A DNA stretch of 64,000 nucleotides. Source: JANQQZ01 sp039187315. Lineage in GTDB: Bacteria > Planctomycetota > Phycisphaerae > Phycisphaerales > UBA1924. The notes beneath the pieces are model-generated. The model was not told the origin of the DNA and searched no databases. It was given only the letters and a program-made list of their open reading frames with translations. The stretch is from assembly GCA_039187315.1 (NCBI GenBank), contig JBCCZQ010000004.1, forward strand, positions 1 through 64,000, in the 5' to 3' direction. Made by a program: the position numbers and the translations under genes. Below, in pieces: positions 18,887 to 27,961 of this stretch; the first letter of the stretch is position 1; each line of letters begins with the position of its first letter.

Positions 18887-21601
18887 CTACTCCTCGCCGA
18901 GGGCGGCCTTCTCGCTTGGCTTGAGCTTGCGCCGGCTCCCGGCGTAGAGCGTGCGCGGCTTCTTCTTTGCAGGCGTTTGCTCGCCTTTGGCTTCCGCGGG
19001 TTTCGGTTCGACGGCTGTTGTGGCCGATGCGGCCTCTGCGTCGGAAGTGGAGCGTCCGCCGCGTCGGCGCCGTCGGCGCTTCTTTTTGGTCGTCATGGCG
19101 CCATCGTCGGTTTCGCTCTTGGACGCGTCGCCGGCGGGCTCGTCTTGCGAGGCATCGGCCGGTTCGGTTGCTCCGGTTTCGGTGCCCGCTTCACCACCAG
19201 CATCGGCGTCCTCGCCCGAGCCGCGGCGTCGCCTTCGCCGACGCCGACGCTTCTTTTTCCCGCCGGCCTCGTCTCGGGATTCATCTTCAGCGCTCTCGCC
19301 GGTCGGTTCGGCTTCCTCGTCGTTCGTGGTCGACTCGGTGGCGGTGCCTTCGGTGGCCTCATCGCTGTCGATCTTCTTCTTGCGGCGGCGGCGGCGCTTC
19401 TTCTTGCCCGAGGTGTCGGCGGGCTCGTCGTCTGTGTCGGCGGCGAGTTGTTCGATCGGGTGCGACTGCTCGTCCTCCTGGATCGCCTCGAGCATCGACT
19501 TTTCATCGTCGGCGAAGGCCGACTCGTCGTGTTCGACGTCCCAGGTCGGCAGGCTCTTGGGCGGCTTGGGCTTGGGCAGGCGGTCGGTGGCGACGTCGTT
19601 GCCGACTTCGTCGTAGGCGTAGATCATGAATCGGTCGGTGCCGAGCGAGTCGCCGATGCGCACGTCGATGTGCTTTTCGGTGGCGATCTCGAGGCGGGTG
19701 AGCGCCTTGCGGCGTGTGCTGAGCAGGTTCCCGGCGACTCGGGCCGGGACGATCAGCTCGGCCTTTTTGACCTTGTCGTAGCTGAGGATCAGCCGGAGCT
19801 CGCGCATGGCTTCTGCAGCGACGGAATCGGCCTTGCGGACCCAGCCGCGTCCGTAGGCAGCTGGGAGCTCCTGGAAGTGGGTCATGGTCGCGCTGGCGCG
19901 CATGCGCTGGCGGGTCAGCTCGAGGATGCCGAACTCGCTGATGGGCAGGATGGTGGTGTTGGCCCGGTCGTTCTTGAGGCAGTCCTTGAAGCGTTGCTCG
20001 ACGGCCTTGCGGTGCTTGGCCTGGTTCATGTCGATCAGGTCGTTGATGACCAGCCCGCCCAGCTCGCGGAGCTTCATCTGGCGGCAGATTTCATCGACGG
20101 CTTCGAGGTTGGTCTGGTAGGCGTTGGTCTCGGCGTCCTTGGCCTTGCGGCTCTTGCCGCTGTTCACATCGATGGCAACGAGCGCCTCGGTCTCGTCGAT
20201 GACGAGCCTCCCGCCGGACGGCAGTGGGACCTCGCGGCTGTGCAGGAGCTTGACCTGGTCCTCGAGTCCGTAGGCGTGGAACATCGGCTGTGGCAGGTTG
20301 TAGTGCTTGAGCGTGGTGCCGGAGCGCGGCGCGACGACCTTGAGGAAATTCGCGGCCCGGGCGAGTCCCTGCTCGCTGTCGATGACGATCTCCTGGATCT
20401 CCTTGGAGAGCAGGTCGCGGAGCGCTCGCACGAGCAGGTCGCTCTCGGCGTACAGCAGCGCCGGGCGGCTGATCTGCTTCTGACGCTTCTCGATGTTCTT
20501 CCAGAGCCGCTGGAGATAGGCGAGGTCGCGCTTGAGCTCGGTTTTGGTCTTGTCGAAGCCGGCGGTCCGGAGGATGAAGCCGAAGCCTTCGGGGAGGTCG
20601 AGCTGGTCGAGGATCTTGCGCATCTTCTTGCGCATGTCTTCATCGTCGACCTTGCGGCTCACGCCGACGTTGTCCATGTGGGGCATCATCACGAGGTAGC
20701 GGCCGGGTATGGACAGGTAGCTCGTGCAGGCCGGCCCCTTGGTGCCCACGCCGTCCTTGAGGATCTGGACGATGATCTTCTGGCCGCGCTTCAGGCAGCG
20801 CTGGATGGGCGGGCGTTCGCGGCGTGGGGTCTTTTTGCCGATTTTTTCCGTGGTTTCGCCGTCTTCGCTCGGGAAGTAGCGAGGGTGGAGGTCGGAGGTG
20901 TGCAGGAAGGCGTTCTCGCCCCCGCCGAAGTCGACGAATGCGGCCTGCAGGTTGCTCTCGACGTTGGTGACCTTGGCGAGGTACAGGTTGCCGACGCGGT
21001 TGGCCGTCGCCGGGCGCTCGGCGTGGTACTCACCGAGCACGCCGCTCTGCTTCGGGTAGTCCTCAAGGATCGCGACCCGACATTCCTCGCCCGGGACGTA
21101 GTTGATCAGCATGCGTTTGCTGATCGGGTCGGCGTGCGTGGCCTTGGTGGCTGTCTTGGATTCGGCTTGGGCTTCTGGCTTGGTTTCGGACTTGGTTTCG
21201 GGCTTGGTTTCCGATTTGGGCTTGCGCTCGGGCTTCTTCTTGGTCGTCGAGCGCCGGGTTTTCTTGGCGGGCTCGGCGGAGCTTCCGTCGGATGACTCGG
21301 AGGATGCGCCCGTTCCTTCGAGATCCTCGGGTGGATCATCGGACTCGGGCGGGTCGCTGTGGTCAGCGTTGCTATCGGTGCTGACATTGGTGGCACCGAT
21401 CGAGCTGTCTTCTGGGCCATCTTCTTGGCCATCTTCTGGGCTGGCTTTTGTATCGGTCGGTGCTTCTGCGCCGTCGGCCTGCGATTCGGGCAGGTCTTGG
21501 CTTTGGTTGTCGGCTTGGGACTCGGCCTGCGTTTCGGTCGTGGTATCAGGCTCGGGGTTGCTGGCGTTGTCTGTGTCGCTGCTGCGTGTGCTGGCCGTCA
21601 T
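18887..21601 (-). CDS. rne: ribonuclease E/G family protein with long disordered termini
   Basis: The 904-residue endoribonuclease probably organises mRNA decay and rRNA processing. Order: an acidic Ser/Asp/Glu-rich N-terminal extension (about 1-165), an S1 domain interrupted by a loop (from YVPGEECRVAILEDYP), the RNase H-like/5' sensor region, then the catalytic DNase I-like part with ALVAIDVNSGKSRK and INDLIDM, which hold the two metal-binding Asp residues, and SEFGILELTRQRMR. The CPxC zinc-link expected next is absent (HFQELPAAYGRGWVRKAD instead). The C-terminal about 270 residues are disordered, with three Lys/Arg blocks likely to bind RNA or membrane. Cotranscribed with dxr. Confidence 0.92.
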   Translation of the reverse strand: MTASTRSSDTDNASNPEPDTTTETQAESQADNQSQDLPESQADGAEAPTDTKASPEDGQEDGPEDSSIGATNVSTDSNADHSDPPESDDPPEDLEGTGASSESSDGSSAEPAKKTRRSTTKKKPERKPKSETKPETKSETKPEAQAESKTATKATHADPISKRMLINYVPGEECRVAILEDYPKQSGVLGEYHAERPATANRVGNLYLAKVTNVESNLQAAFVDFGGGENAFLHTSDLHPRYFPSEDGETTEKIGKKTPRRERPPIQRCLKRGQKIIVQILKDGVGTKGPACTSYLSIPGRYLVMMPHMDNVGVSRKVDDEDMRKKMRKILDQLDLPEGFGFILRTAGFDKTKTELKRDLAYLQRLWKNIEKRQKQISRPALLYAESDLLVRALRDLLSKEIQEIVIDSEQGLARAANFLKVVAPRSGTTLKHYNLPQPMFHAYGLEDQVKLLHSREVPLPSGGRLVIDETEALVAIDVNSGKSRKAKDAETNAYQTNLEAVDEICRQMKLRELGGLVINDLIDMNQAKHRKAVEQRFKDCLKNDRANTTILPISEFGILELTRQRMRASATMTHFQELPAAYGRGWVRKADSVAAEAMRELRLILSYDKVKKAELIVPARVAGNLLSTRRKALTRLEIATEKHIDVRIGDSLGTDRFMIYAYDEVGNDVATDRLPKPKPPKSLPTWDVEHDESAFADDEKSMLEAIQEDEQSHPIEQLAADTDDEPADTSGKKKRRRRRKKKIDSDEATEGTATESTTNDEEAEPTGESAEDESRDEAGGKKKRRRRRRRRRGSGEDADAGGEAGTETGATEPADASQDEPAGDASKSETDDGAMTTKKKRRRRRRGGRSTSDAEAASATTAVEPKPAEAKGEQTPAKKKPRTLYAGSRRKLKPSEKAALGEE

Positions 21602-22022
21602 GGCTGGCCCTTCGTGCTGCGGCGGCGTGGCGTGGCCTCATGGCCTCGTCTTGGTGGCGTCTGCGGCAGCCGCGCCCTGGTACCGCGGCGCGGAGATGGC
21701 GCCGCCGGCATCGGGCGTGTGTCGAATGGCAAGGCGTGTCGGAGTGCGCAGGCACCTCGGTCGGCTCTCGTCGTTCGGGCCGCAGGCGTCGGATCGCGTT
21801 GTGCTCCGTCCGTTCCGGGCCTCCGGGCCGGTCGTCGTTTCCGCGGTGGCGCGGGCGGCGCGGCTCGGGGCCTTCGGCGGTCGGGGCGGCGATCATCGCT
21901 CGCCTGGGTGGGGTCGTCGGTCGTTTGGCTCGATCGGGCGGGCCTCCGGGGCCACCCGATTTCCGTCGTTTGTTCGCTGGGCGGGCCGGATTGCTCAAGC
22001 CCGCTCGTTGGTGCTGGCGGCC
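21602..22022 (-). promoter_or_regulatory. 420-bp gap upstream of rne, probable long 5' leader
   Basis: This is a GC-rich, gene-free stretch between the ptsI stop and the rne start, both on the minus strand. It contains several self-complementary GC blocks (for example ggcctccgggcc near 21817 and gggcggcgatcatcgctcgcc near 21890). Long structured leaders through which RNase E autoregulates are known in enterobacteria; a similar role here is inference from position and length only. No small gene with a ribosome site was found. Confidence 0.35.
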
Positions 22023-23777
22023 CTAGCTGCCGCCCTGGTGGGTTTGCTGGGGCAGGATGCTTCGCAGCCTGTCCCGTACATACATCGTCACATCGCTGTC
22101 GGAATCGAAGGAAATCGCTTTCTTCGCGATCCGTTCGCACTGGGGGATCGTCAGGCTGCGGATGAGCTGCTTGACCCCCGGTGCCGCAGAAGGCGACACG
22201 CTGAGGGTACGCACGCCCAGACCGAGCAGCAAGACGACGAACGGGCTCTGTCCGGCGGCCTCTCCGCAGCAGGAGACCGGCACATCCCGCCTTCTGCCGG
22301 CACGGACGACGTCGCGGACGAGCTTGAGCACGGCCGGGTGTCCTGGGTTGAACAGCGAGGCGACCTGCTCGTTGGTCCGATCGACCGCCAGGGTGTACTG
22401 CACCAGGTCGTTGGTCCCGATGGAGAAGAAGTCGACCTCGCGGGCGAGGGAGGCGGCCTGGAGCGCCGCCGAGGGCACCTCGACCATCATGCCGACCTCG
22501 ACCGACCGGTCGAACGCGACGCCCTCCTCATCGAGGTCCTCCATCACGTCGTGGAGAAGGTGCTTGGCCTGGCGCAGCTCGTCGACGTTGGAGATCAGCG
22601 GGAACATCATCCGGACCGTCCCGAGGGCCGAGGCCCGGAGGATCGCGCGGAGCTGCTTGCGGAACATGGGCAGGTTGGCCAGGCAGTAGCGGATCGATCG
22701 CAGCCCGAGCGCCGGATTCCGCTCGGGATCGAGCGCCTGAGCCTGGGTGTACTTGTCGGCGCCAAGGTCCATGGTGCGGATCGTCAGCGGCCGGCCGTCG
22801 AGCCTGCGGATGCAGTCGGCGTAGGACTCGAGCTGCTGGTCCTCGCCGGGCTCGCGTTCCTGGGCGAGGTAGAGGAACTCGGTCCGGTAGAGGCCGATGC
22901 CCGAGGCGCCGTAGGTCAGCGCCTGATCGACCTCTTCGGGGAACTCGATGTTGCCCAGGACCTCGATCTCGGTGCCGTCGCGGGTGACGGGCTCGAGCAC
23001 GGCCGCCTCGCGGAGGCTGAGCTGGTGCAGGTCACGCCGCTCGCGGTCGGAGAGGAAGGCGTCGATGGTATCGTCGTCGGGCTCGACGACGACGACACCC
23101 CGCTCGCCATCGATCGCGATGGTCATGCCGTCCTCGATCTCGCCGCTCAGCCCGCGGAGGCCGACGACGGCGGGGATGCCCAGCGCCCGCGCGACGATCG
23201 AGGTGTGGCTGGTGTGCCCGCCCAGGTCGGTCGCCATCGCGACGATGCGGTTTCGGTCGAAGGCAACGGTCTGGCTGGGTGTCAGCTCGTGGGCAATCAC
23301 GATCGCCTCGTGGTCGAGCCGCTCGAGGCCGCTGGTGTGCTCACCGATGAGCTGGTCGAGCAGCCTTCGTGCAAGGTCGGTGATGTCGTTGACCTTGGTG
23401 GTGAAGGCCGAGTCACCCATGCCGCTGAACTTCTGGGCCAGCTCATCGAGGACCCGGTCGACGGCGTGCTCGGCCGTGACGCGTTCCTGCTCGATCAGTT
23501 CTCGCATGGGCCGGAGCAGGTTCTGATCGCGGAGCATGCCGATGTGGAACCCGAAGATCTTGGCCGCGTCTTCGCCCATCTGGTCGGCGGCGGTCACGCG
23601 GACCCGCTCGAGATCGGCGACCGAGGCCTCAACGGCGCGGTCGAGCCGCTCGAGCTGGCGCCCGGTCTCGGCGGCGGGCACGTGTCGGCGGGGGATCCGG
23701 CGCAGGCCGTCGTCGAGCACGAAGACCCGACCGACCACGATCCCCGGTGAGACGCCGATGCCGTGGTACCGCCGCAC
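22023..23777 (-). CDS. ptsI: phosphoenolpyruvate--protein phosphotransferase (enzyme I)
   Basis: Enzyme I takes phosphate from PEP and passes it to HPr. The 584-residue product starts at a GTG preceded by AAAGG. It contains the phosphohistidine motif DLGGHTSHTSIVARALGIPAV (key residues GGHTSHTSI), the PEP-binding GIGLYRTEFLYLAQ, RTMDLGADK, MFPLISNVDELRQA, the SIGTNDLVQYTLAVDR signature, and the C-terminal VSCCGEAAG with the catalytic Cys. No HPr or EIIA gene adjoins it. A regulatory phosphorelay role, for example with HPr kinase, is as likely as sugar transport. Confidence 0.95.
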   Translation of the reverse strand: MRRYHGIGVSPGIVVGRVFVLDDGLRRIPRRHVPAAETGRQLERLDRAVEASVADLERVRVTAADQMGEDAAKIFGFHIGMLRDQNLLRPMRELIEQERVTAEHAVDRVLDELAQKFSGMGDSAFTTKVNDITDLARRLLDQLIGEHTSGLERLDHEAIVIAHELTPSQTVAFDRNRIVAMATDLGGHTSHTSIVARALGIPAVVGLRGLSGEIEDGMTIAIDGERGVVVVEPDDDTIDAFLSDRERRDLHQLSLREAAVLEPVTRDGTEIEVLGNIEFPEEVDQALTYGASGIGLYRTEFLYLAQEREPGEDQQLESYADCIRRLDGRPLTIRTMDLGADKYTQAQALDPERNPALGLRSIRYCLANLPMFRKQLRAILRASALGTVRMMFPLISNVDELRQAKHLLHDVMEDLDEEGVAFDRSVEVGMMVEVPSAALQAASLAREVDFFSIGTNDLVQYTLAVDRTNEQVASLFNPGHPAVLKLVRDVVRAGRRRDVPVSCCGEAAGQSPFVVLLLGLGVRTLSVSPSAAPGVKQLIRSLTIPQCERIAKKAISFDSDSDVTMYVRDRLRSILPQQTHQGGS

Positions 23778-24264
23778 GCTGACCTTTCGCTGAGCGGCCT
23801 GCCCCGGCCGCGAATACCCTAAACTGACACGCGGTACCGTGCCTGACAGCTACCCAGGAGGGTTTAACCCATCCAAAACCCGCCCGAATGGCAGGTTCAA
23901 AGCACCGCGGTCCTCCGCATGAATCGTAGGTCAAAGCCGGGGGAGCCGCTTGACCCGCCTACCACGGGGGCCCGATACTTCCTGTGACGGACGTCGGCGA
24001 CTCCTGCCGACGACGCACCCCCGACAATCGGCGGACGGCCCGAGAGCGTCGACCGCGGCAAGGGTGTGCGACAGACCGGCGCTCGCCGCACAAGGCGGGC
24101 GGCCCGACTGTGACACGACGGTGCAGCGCACGGACAGGCAGCCCCGCGGCCACGCGGCGCTCGTGGATAGCCGTGGCGCTGCAGCACGACTCGATCGAAC
24201 CGCGCCGTTCGGATACCGGCGCGCCCGCTCGGCAGCAGGCCGGGCATCCATAGAGGGGCGGACC
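23778..24264. other. 487-bp divergent region between ptsI and rho
   Basis: It separates divergently transcribed ptsI and rho and so must hold both promoters. A weak plus-strand match is TTGACC near 23950, 17 nt, then CGATAC. The part nearest rho stays open in the rho frame from 23950, but that translation is Arg/Thr/Ala-rich and shows no domain, so it is treated as leader. Rho messages often have long leaders subject to autogenous termination; that is a possibility only. Confidence 0.4.
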
Positions 24265-25323
<1,059 letters not shown>

Positions 25324-25330
25324 AGCGGGA

Positions 25331-26569
25331 TCAGAACTCCGGCTCAAACACATCGACCCCGCCCGGGTAGCGGGTGTTGAGGTCGAACGCCTCGATCCAG
25401 CCCGTGTGGTCGTCGCGGAGCTTGCCGCACTCGTCGGCGATCCTGATGAACGCCATCCGCCATGCATCGGAGTCGCCGAAGGCCTCATCGAAGTAGGCGA
25501 CCAGCTCGGCTTCGCGCTCGCCGCCGTCGTTGGCGTGCAGGGCGGCGATCACGGGCGGGCGGAGGTGCCAGACCAGCGAGCTCGGATCATCGGCGGGGTT
25601 CTCTTCGTCTGGGGCGAACCGCTGCATCATCCTGATGAACTGCATGCCGTCGCGGGCCTGAACGACCGGATCGGGGATCGCCAGCGCGACCACATCCCAG
25701 CGGCCGGCGGTCATCGCCTGCTCGGTGATGTCGCGCGCGTAGCGGGCGAGCGTGCCGACTGATTCCGGCCGCTCGGCGATCCGCTCGACCCACGCAATCG
25801 TTGACTGCTGATCGCCGATGATGTTGTTCAGGTGGACCCAGTCGGTCAGCGTGTCCCATTCGACGTCGCCGGCCTTGAGGCGTGTGGCCTCACGGTCGCG
25901 GACCGCTCGGAAGGCGTCGCGTGCGGGCTCGTGTGCGGCGGCGAGCTGCTGCATCTCGCCGGCCATGAACGAGAGCCGCACGCCGTAGTACGACTCCTGC
26001 TCGTCGAGCATGGTCTCCCAGAGGTCGAGGTAGGCCTCCGTCGCTCGGTCGTAGTCGCCCGCGGCGAACATCTCCTGCGCTGCATCGAGCTTCGGCCGGA
26101 CGGTGTCTTCGCCGCCGCCATCGTCGAAGCTCATCCGCGCCGGCTCGGGCATCGGCTCGCCGGTGCGCCCGGCTTCCATCCATGTCACGAGGTCGCCGGC
26201 CGAGCGGTAGCCGGTCGCCCGGCCGAGCTCCTCGTTGCCCTCGAACAGGATCATCGTCGGCATCGCGCGCACGCCGAGCTCGCCGGCCTTGTCGCGGAAG
26301 TCGTCTACATCGAGGGAGGTCGCGATCGCGTGCTCGCCGATCCAGGAAACGACGCTGGCATCGACCCAGGTGGTCTTCTTCATCTGCTGGCAGGGCGGGC
26401 ACCAGACGGCGGTGGCGTAGACCAGGTGCAGACGGTCCTGCCCGATGGCCGCCGCGCGATCGGCGTCGAAGCCGGCCCGCGAGAACACGGGCGGCGGATC
26501 GGCGAGCGATGGCGCTGTAGTCAGCGCTGCGGCAAGGGCGGTCGCGGCGAGCAGCGGCATGGCGTGCAT
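25331..26569 (-). CDS. exported thioredoxin-fold protein with helical repeat tail
   Basis: The 412-residue protein has a signal peptide (about 1-23) and a thioredoxin-like domain with the CxxC motif AVWCPPCQQMKKTTW near residue 55 and the cis-Pro strand VRAMPTMILFEG near 105. A Glu/Asp-rich linker follows, then an all-helical region of TPR-like character (DYDRATEAYLDLWETML). It is expected in the periplasm as a disulfide reductase or similar. GGAGA lies upstream of the ATG. It is paralogous to the next gene, in tandem 100 bp apart. It converges on rho with a 7-bp gap. Confidence 0.82.
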   Translation of the reverse strand: MHAMPLLAATALAAALTTAPSLADPPPVFSRAGFDADRAAAIGQDRLHLVYATAVWCPPCQQMKKTTWVDASVVSWIGEHAIATSLDVDDFRDKAGELGVRAMPTMILFEGNEELGRATGYRSAGDLVTWMEAGRTGEPMPEPARMSFDDGGGEDTVRPKLDAAQEMFAAGDYDRATEAYLDLWETMLDEQESYYGVRLSFMAGEMQQLAAAHEPARDAFRAVRDREATRLKAGDVEWDTLTDWVHLNNIIGDQQSTIAWVERIAERPESVGTLARYARDITEQAMTAGRWDVVALAIPDPVVQARDGMQFIRMMQRFAPDEENPADDPSSLVWHLRPPVIAALHANDGGEREAELVAYFDEAFGDSDAWRMAFIRIADECGKLRDDHTGWIEAFDLNTRYPGGVDVFEPEF

Positions 26570-26668
26570 GGTCGTCTCCGATCGGTGAGGGGGGACGCGT
26601 GGCCTACATCACCGACAGTCTACGAACATCCGCGTTGCGTTGAAAGCACGACCGGACGCATCGCGCGT

Positions 26669-27916
26669 CTATTCGACTAGGAACACATCCAGGCCTACGG
26701 GGTCCCGATCGGTTGCCTCTGCGGCCTGGGCCAGCGCGGCTCGTGCCTCGGGCGATGGGTCCAGGGCGTGTGTCGTTTCGGCTACCGCCTGCGCAGCCGG
26801 CGTGTCGTTAGTTGACAAGGCTGCGCCGTAGGCCGCGGCGAGGCGGGCCCGGCGGATACCGGCCTCGGCGTCCGTTGTCGCTGGGAAACGGCGGGCGCTC
26901 TGCGCGAGGCTGTCGGCGTAGCGCGATGGACTGATGAGCTGCGCGAGCAGGTCGTAGCGGCCCTGTTCACCGAGCATGCTGACGAATGATCCAGAGGCGG
27001 TCCGCAGCGCGGGCGTTGGGGCCCGTTCGGCGAGAAGCGCCGCGAGCGCATCGGCCATGGTGTCGTCACCGCCGGTGGCGGAGCACAGCAGCGCCCACTT
27101 CTGGAGCGAACGCGCATCGACCGCGGCGAGCGCCCGCGTGATCGCGTCCCGCTGGGACGTCAAGCGCTCCGCGGTGTGCGGATGCGCCTCGGCGACCTCG
27201 CGCATCGCGGGTGCGAGGAACTCGATGCGGGCATCGTCCTTGCGTCGGACCATGCGCCGCTCGTTCTCGAAGAGCCACATGAGGCCCTCGGCGGCCATCG
27301 CGTGCGCACCCTCGGCGCTCAGGGCGCGCAGGGCTTGGATCTCAACCTCAAGATCGAGGTAAGTCTCCATCGCCGCGGCCCGCGCGGCTAGCTGCGGGCG
27401 TATCGGCCGGCTCGGGTCCAGCGCGGCGGTTCCCGAATCGGCCGACTCTTCCACAACCGCCTCGTCCGCGGGCGCTCCAGCCGGCACGTCCTCGGCTTCT
27501 TCGGATGGGGCTGGCATCGCGGGCGCAGAGGCCTCGAGCCAGCTCGCCAGCTGGTCAGCGCTGCGGTAGCCGACGGCGCGCGAGAGCTCCCGCTCGCCCG
27601 CGAACAGGATCATGGTGGGCATCGCGCGGACCCGCAGTTCCGCCGACTTGGACGGGAACGCGTCCACATCCAGCGGCGTGACGACCGCGCGGCTCTCGAG
27701 CCACGACACCACGGTGTCATCGACCCAGGTTGTTTTCTTCATCTGCTGGCAGGGCGGGCACCAAGAAGCCGTGGCGTACACCAGGTGCAGCCGGTTGGAC
27801 TCGGTGGCCGCGGCCCGGTCGGCCTCGAAGCCGGCCTGCGAGAACACCGGCGGCTCGCCGAGTGCTGCGGTGGTGATCAGGGCGGCGGATGAGATCGAGG
27901 TGAACCATGCGAGCAT
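26669..27916 (-). CDS. exported thioredoxin-fold protein, tandem paralogue
   Basis: The 415-residue protein has the same plan as its downstream neighbour: signal peptide, mature start FSQAGFEADRAAA, TASWCPPCQQMKKTTW active site, VRAMPTMILFAGE strand, a Pro/Glu/Ala-rich linker and a helical C-terminal region. The thioredoxin parts of the two are very similar and the helical tails clearly diverged, so a duplication with tail specialisation is likely. GGAG precedes the ATG by about 9 nt. The substrate is unknown. Confidence 0.82.
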   Translation of the reverse strand: MLAWFTSISSAALITTAALGEPPVFSQAGFEADRAAATESNRLHLVYATASWCPPCQQMKKTTWVDDTVVSWLESRAVVTPLDVDAFPSKSAELRVRAMPTMILFAGERELSRAVGYRSADQLASWLEASAPAMPAPSEEAEDVPAGAPADEAVVEESADSGTAALDPSRPIRPQLAARAAAMETYLDLEVEIQALRALSAEGAHAMAAEGLMWLFENERRMVRRKDDARIEFLAPAMREVAEAHPHTAERLTSQRDAITRALAAVDARSLQKWALLCSATGGDDTMADALAALLAERAPTPALRTASGSFVSMLGEQGRYDLLAQLISPSRYADSLAQSARRFPATTDAEAGIRRARLAAAYGAALSTNDTPAAQAVAETTHALDPSPEARAALAQAAEATDRDPVGLDVFLVE

Positions 27917-27961
27917 GAGCGCATCTCCAGAGCAGTGCGTTCGGTGGCGGGCAGTCTGATA

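Noticed and set aside
18575..21295. Long plus-strand open frame of about 900 codons opposite rne
   Set aside because: It is the antisense shadow of a clear RNase E gene. Its translation is Gly/Val/Leu-rich low complexity with no domain, as is usual in GC-rich genomes.
21102..23750. Plus-strand open frame of about 880 codons opposite rne and ptsI
   Set aside because: It is the antisense of two conserved genes and has no ribosome site or domain.
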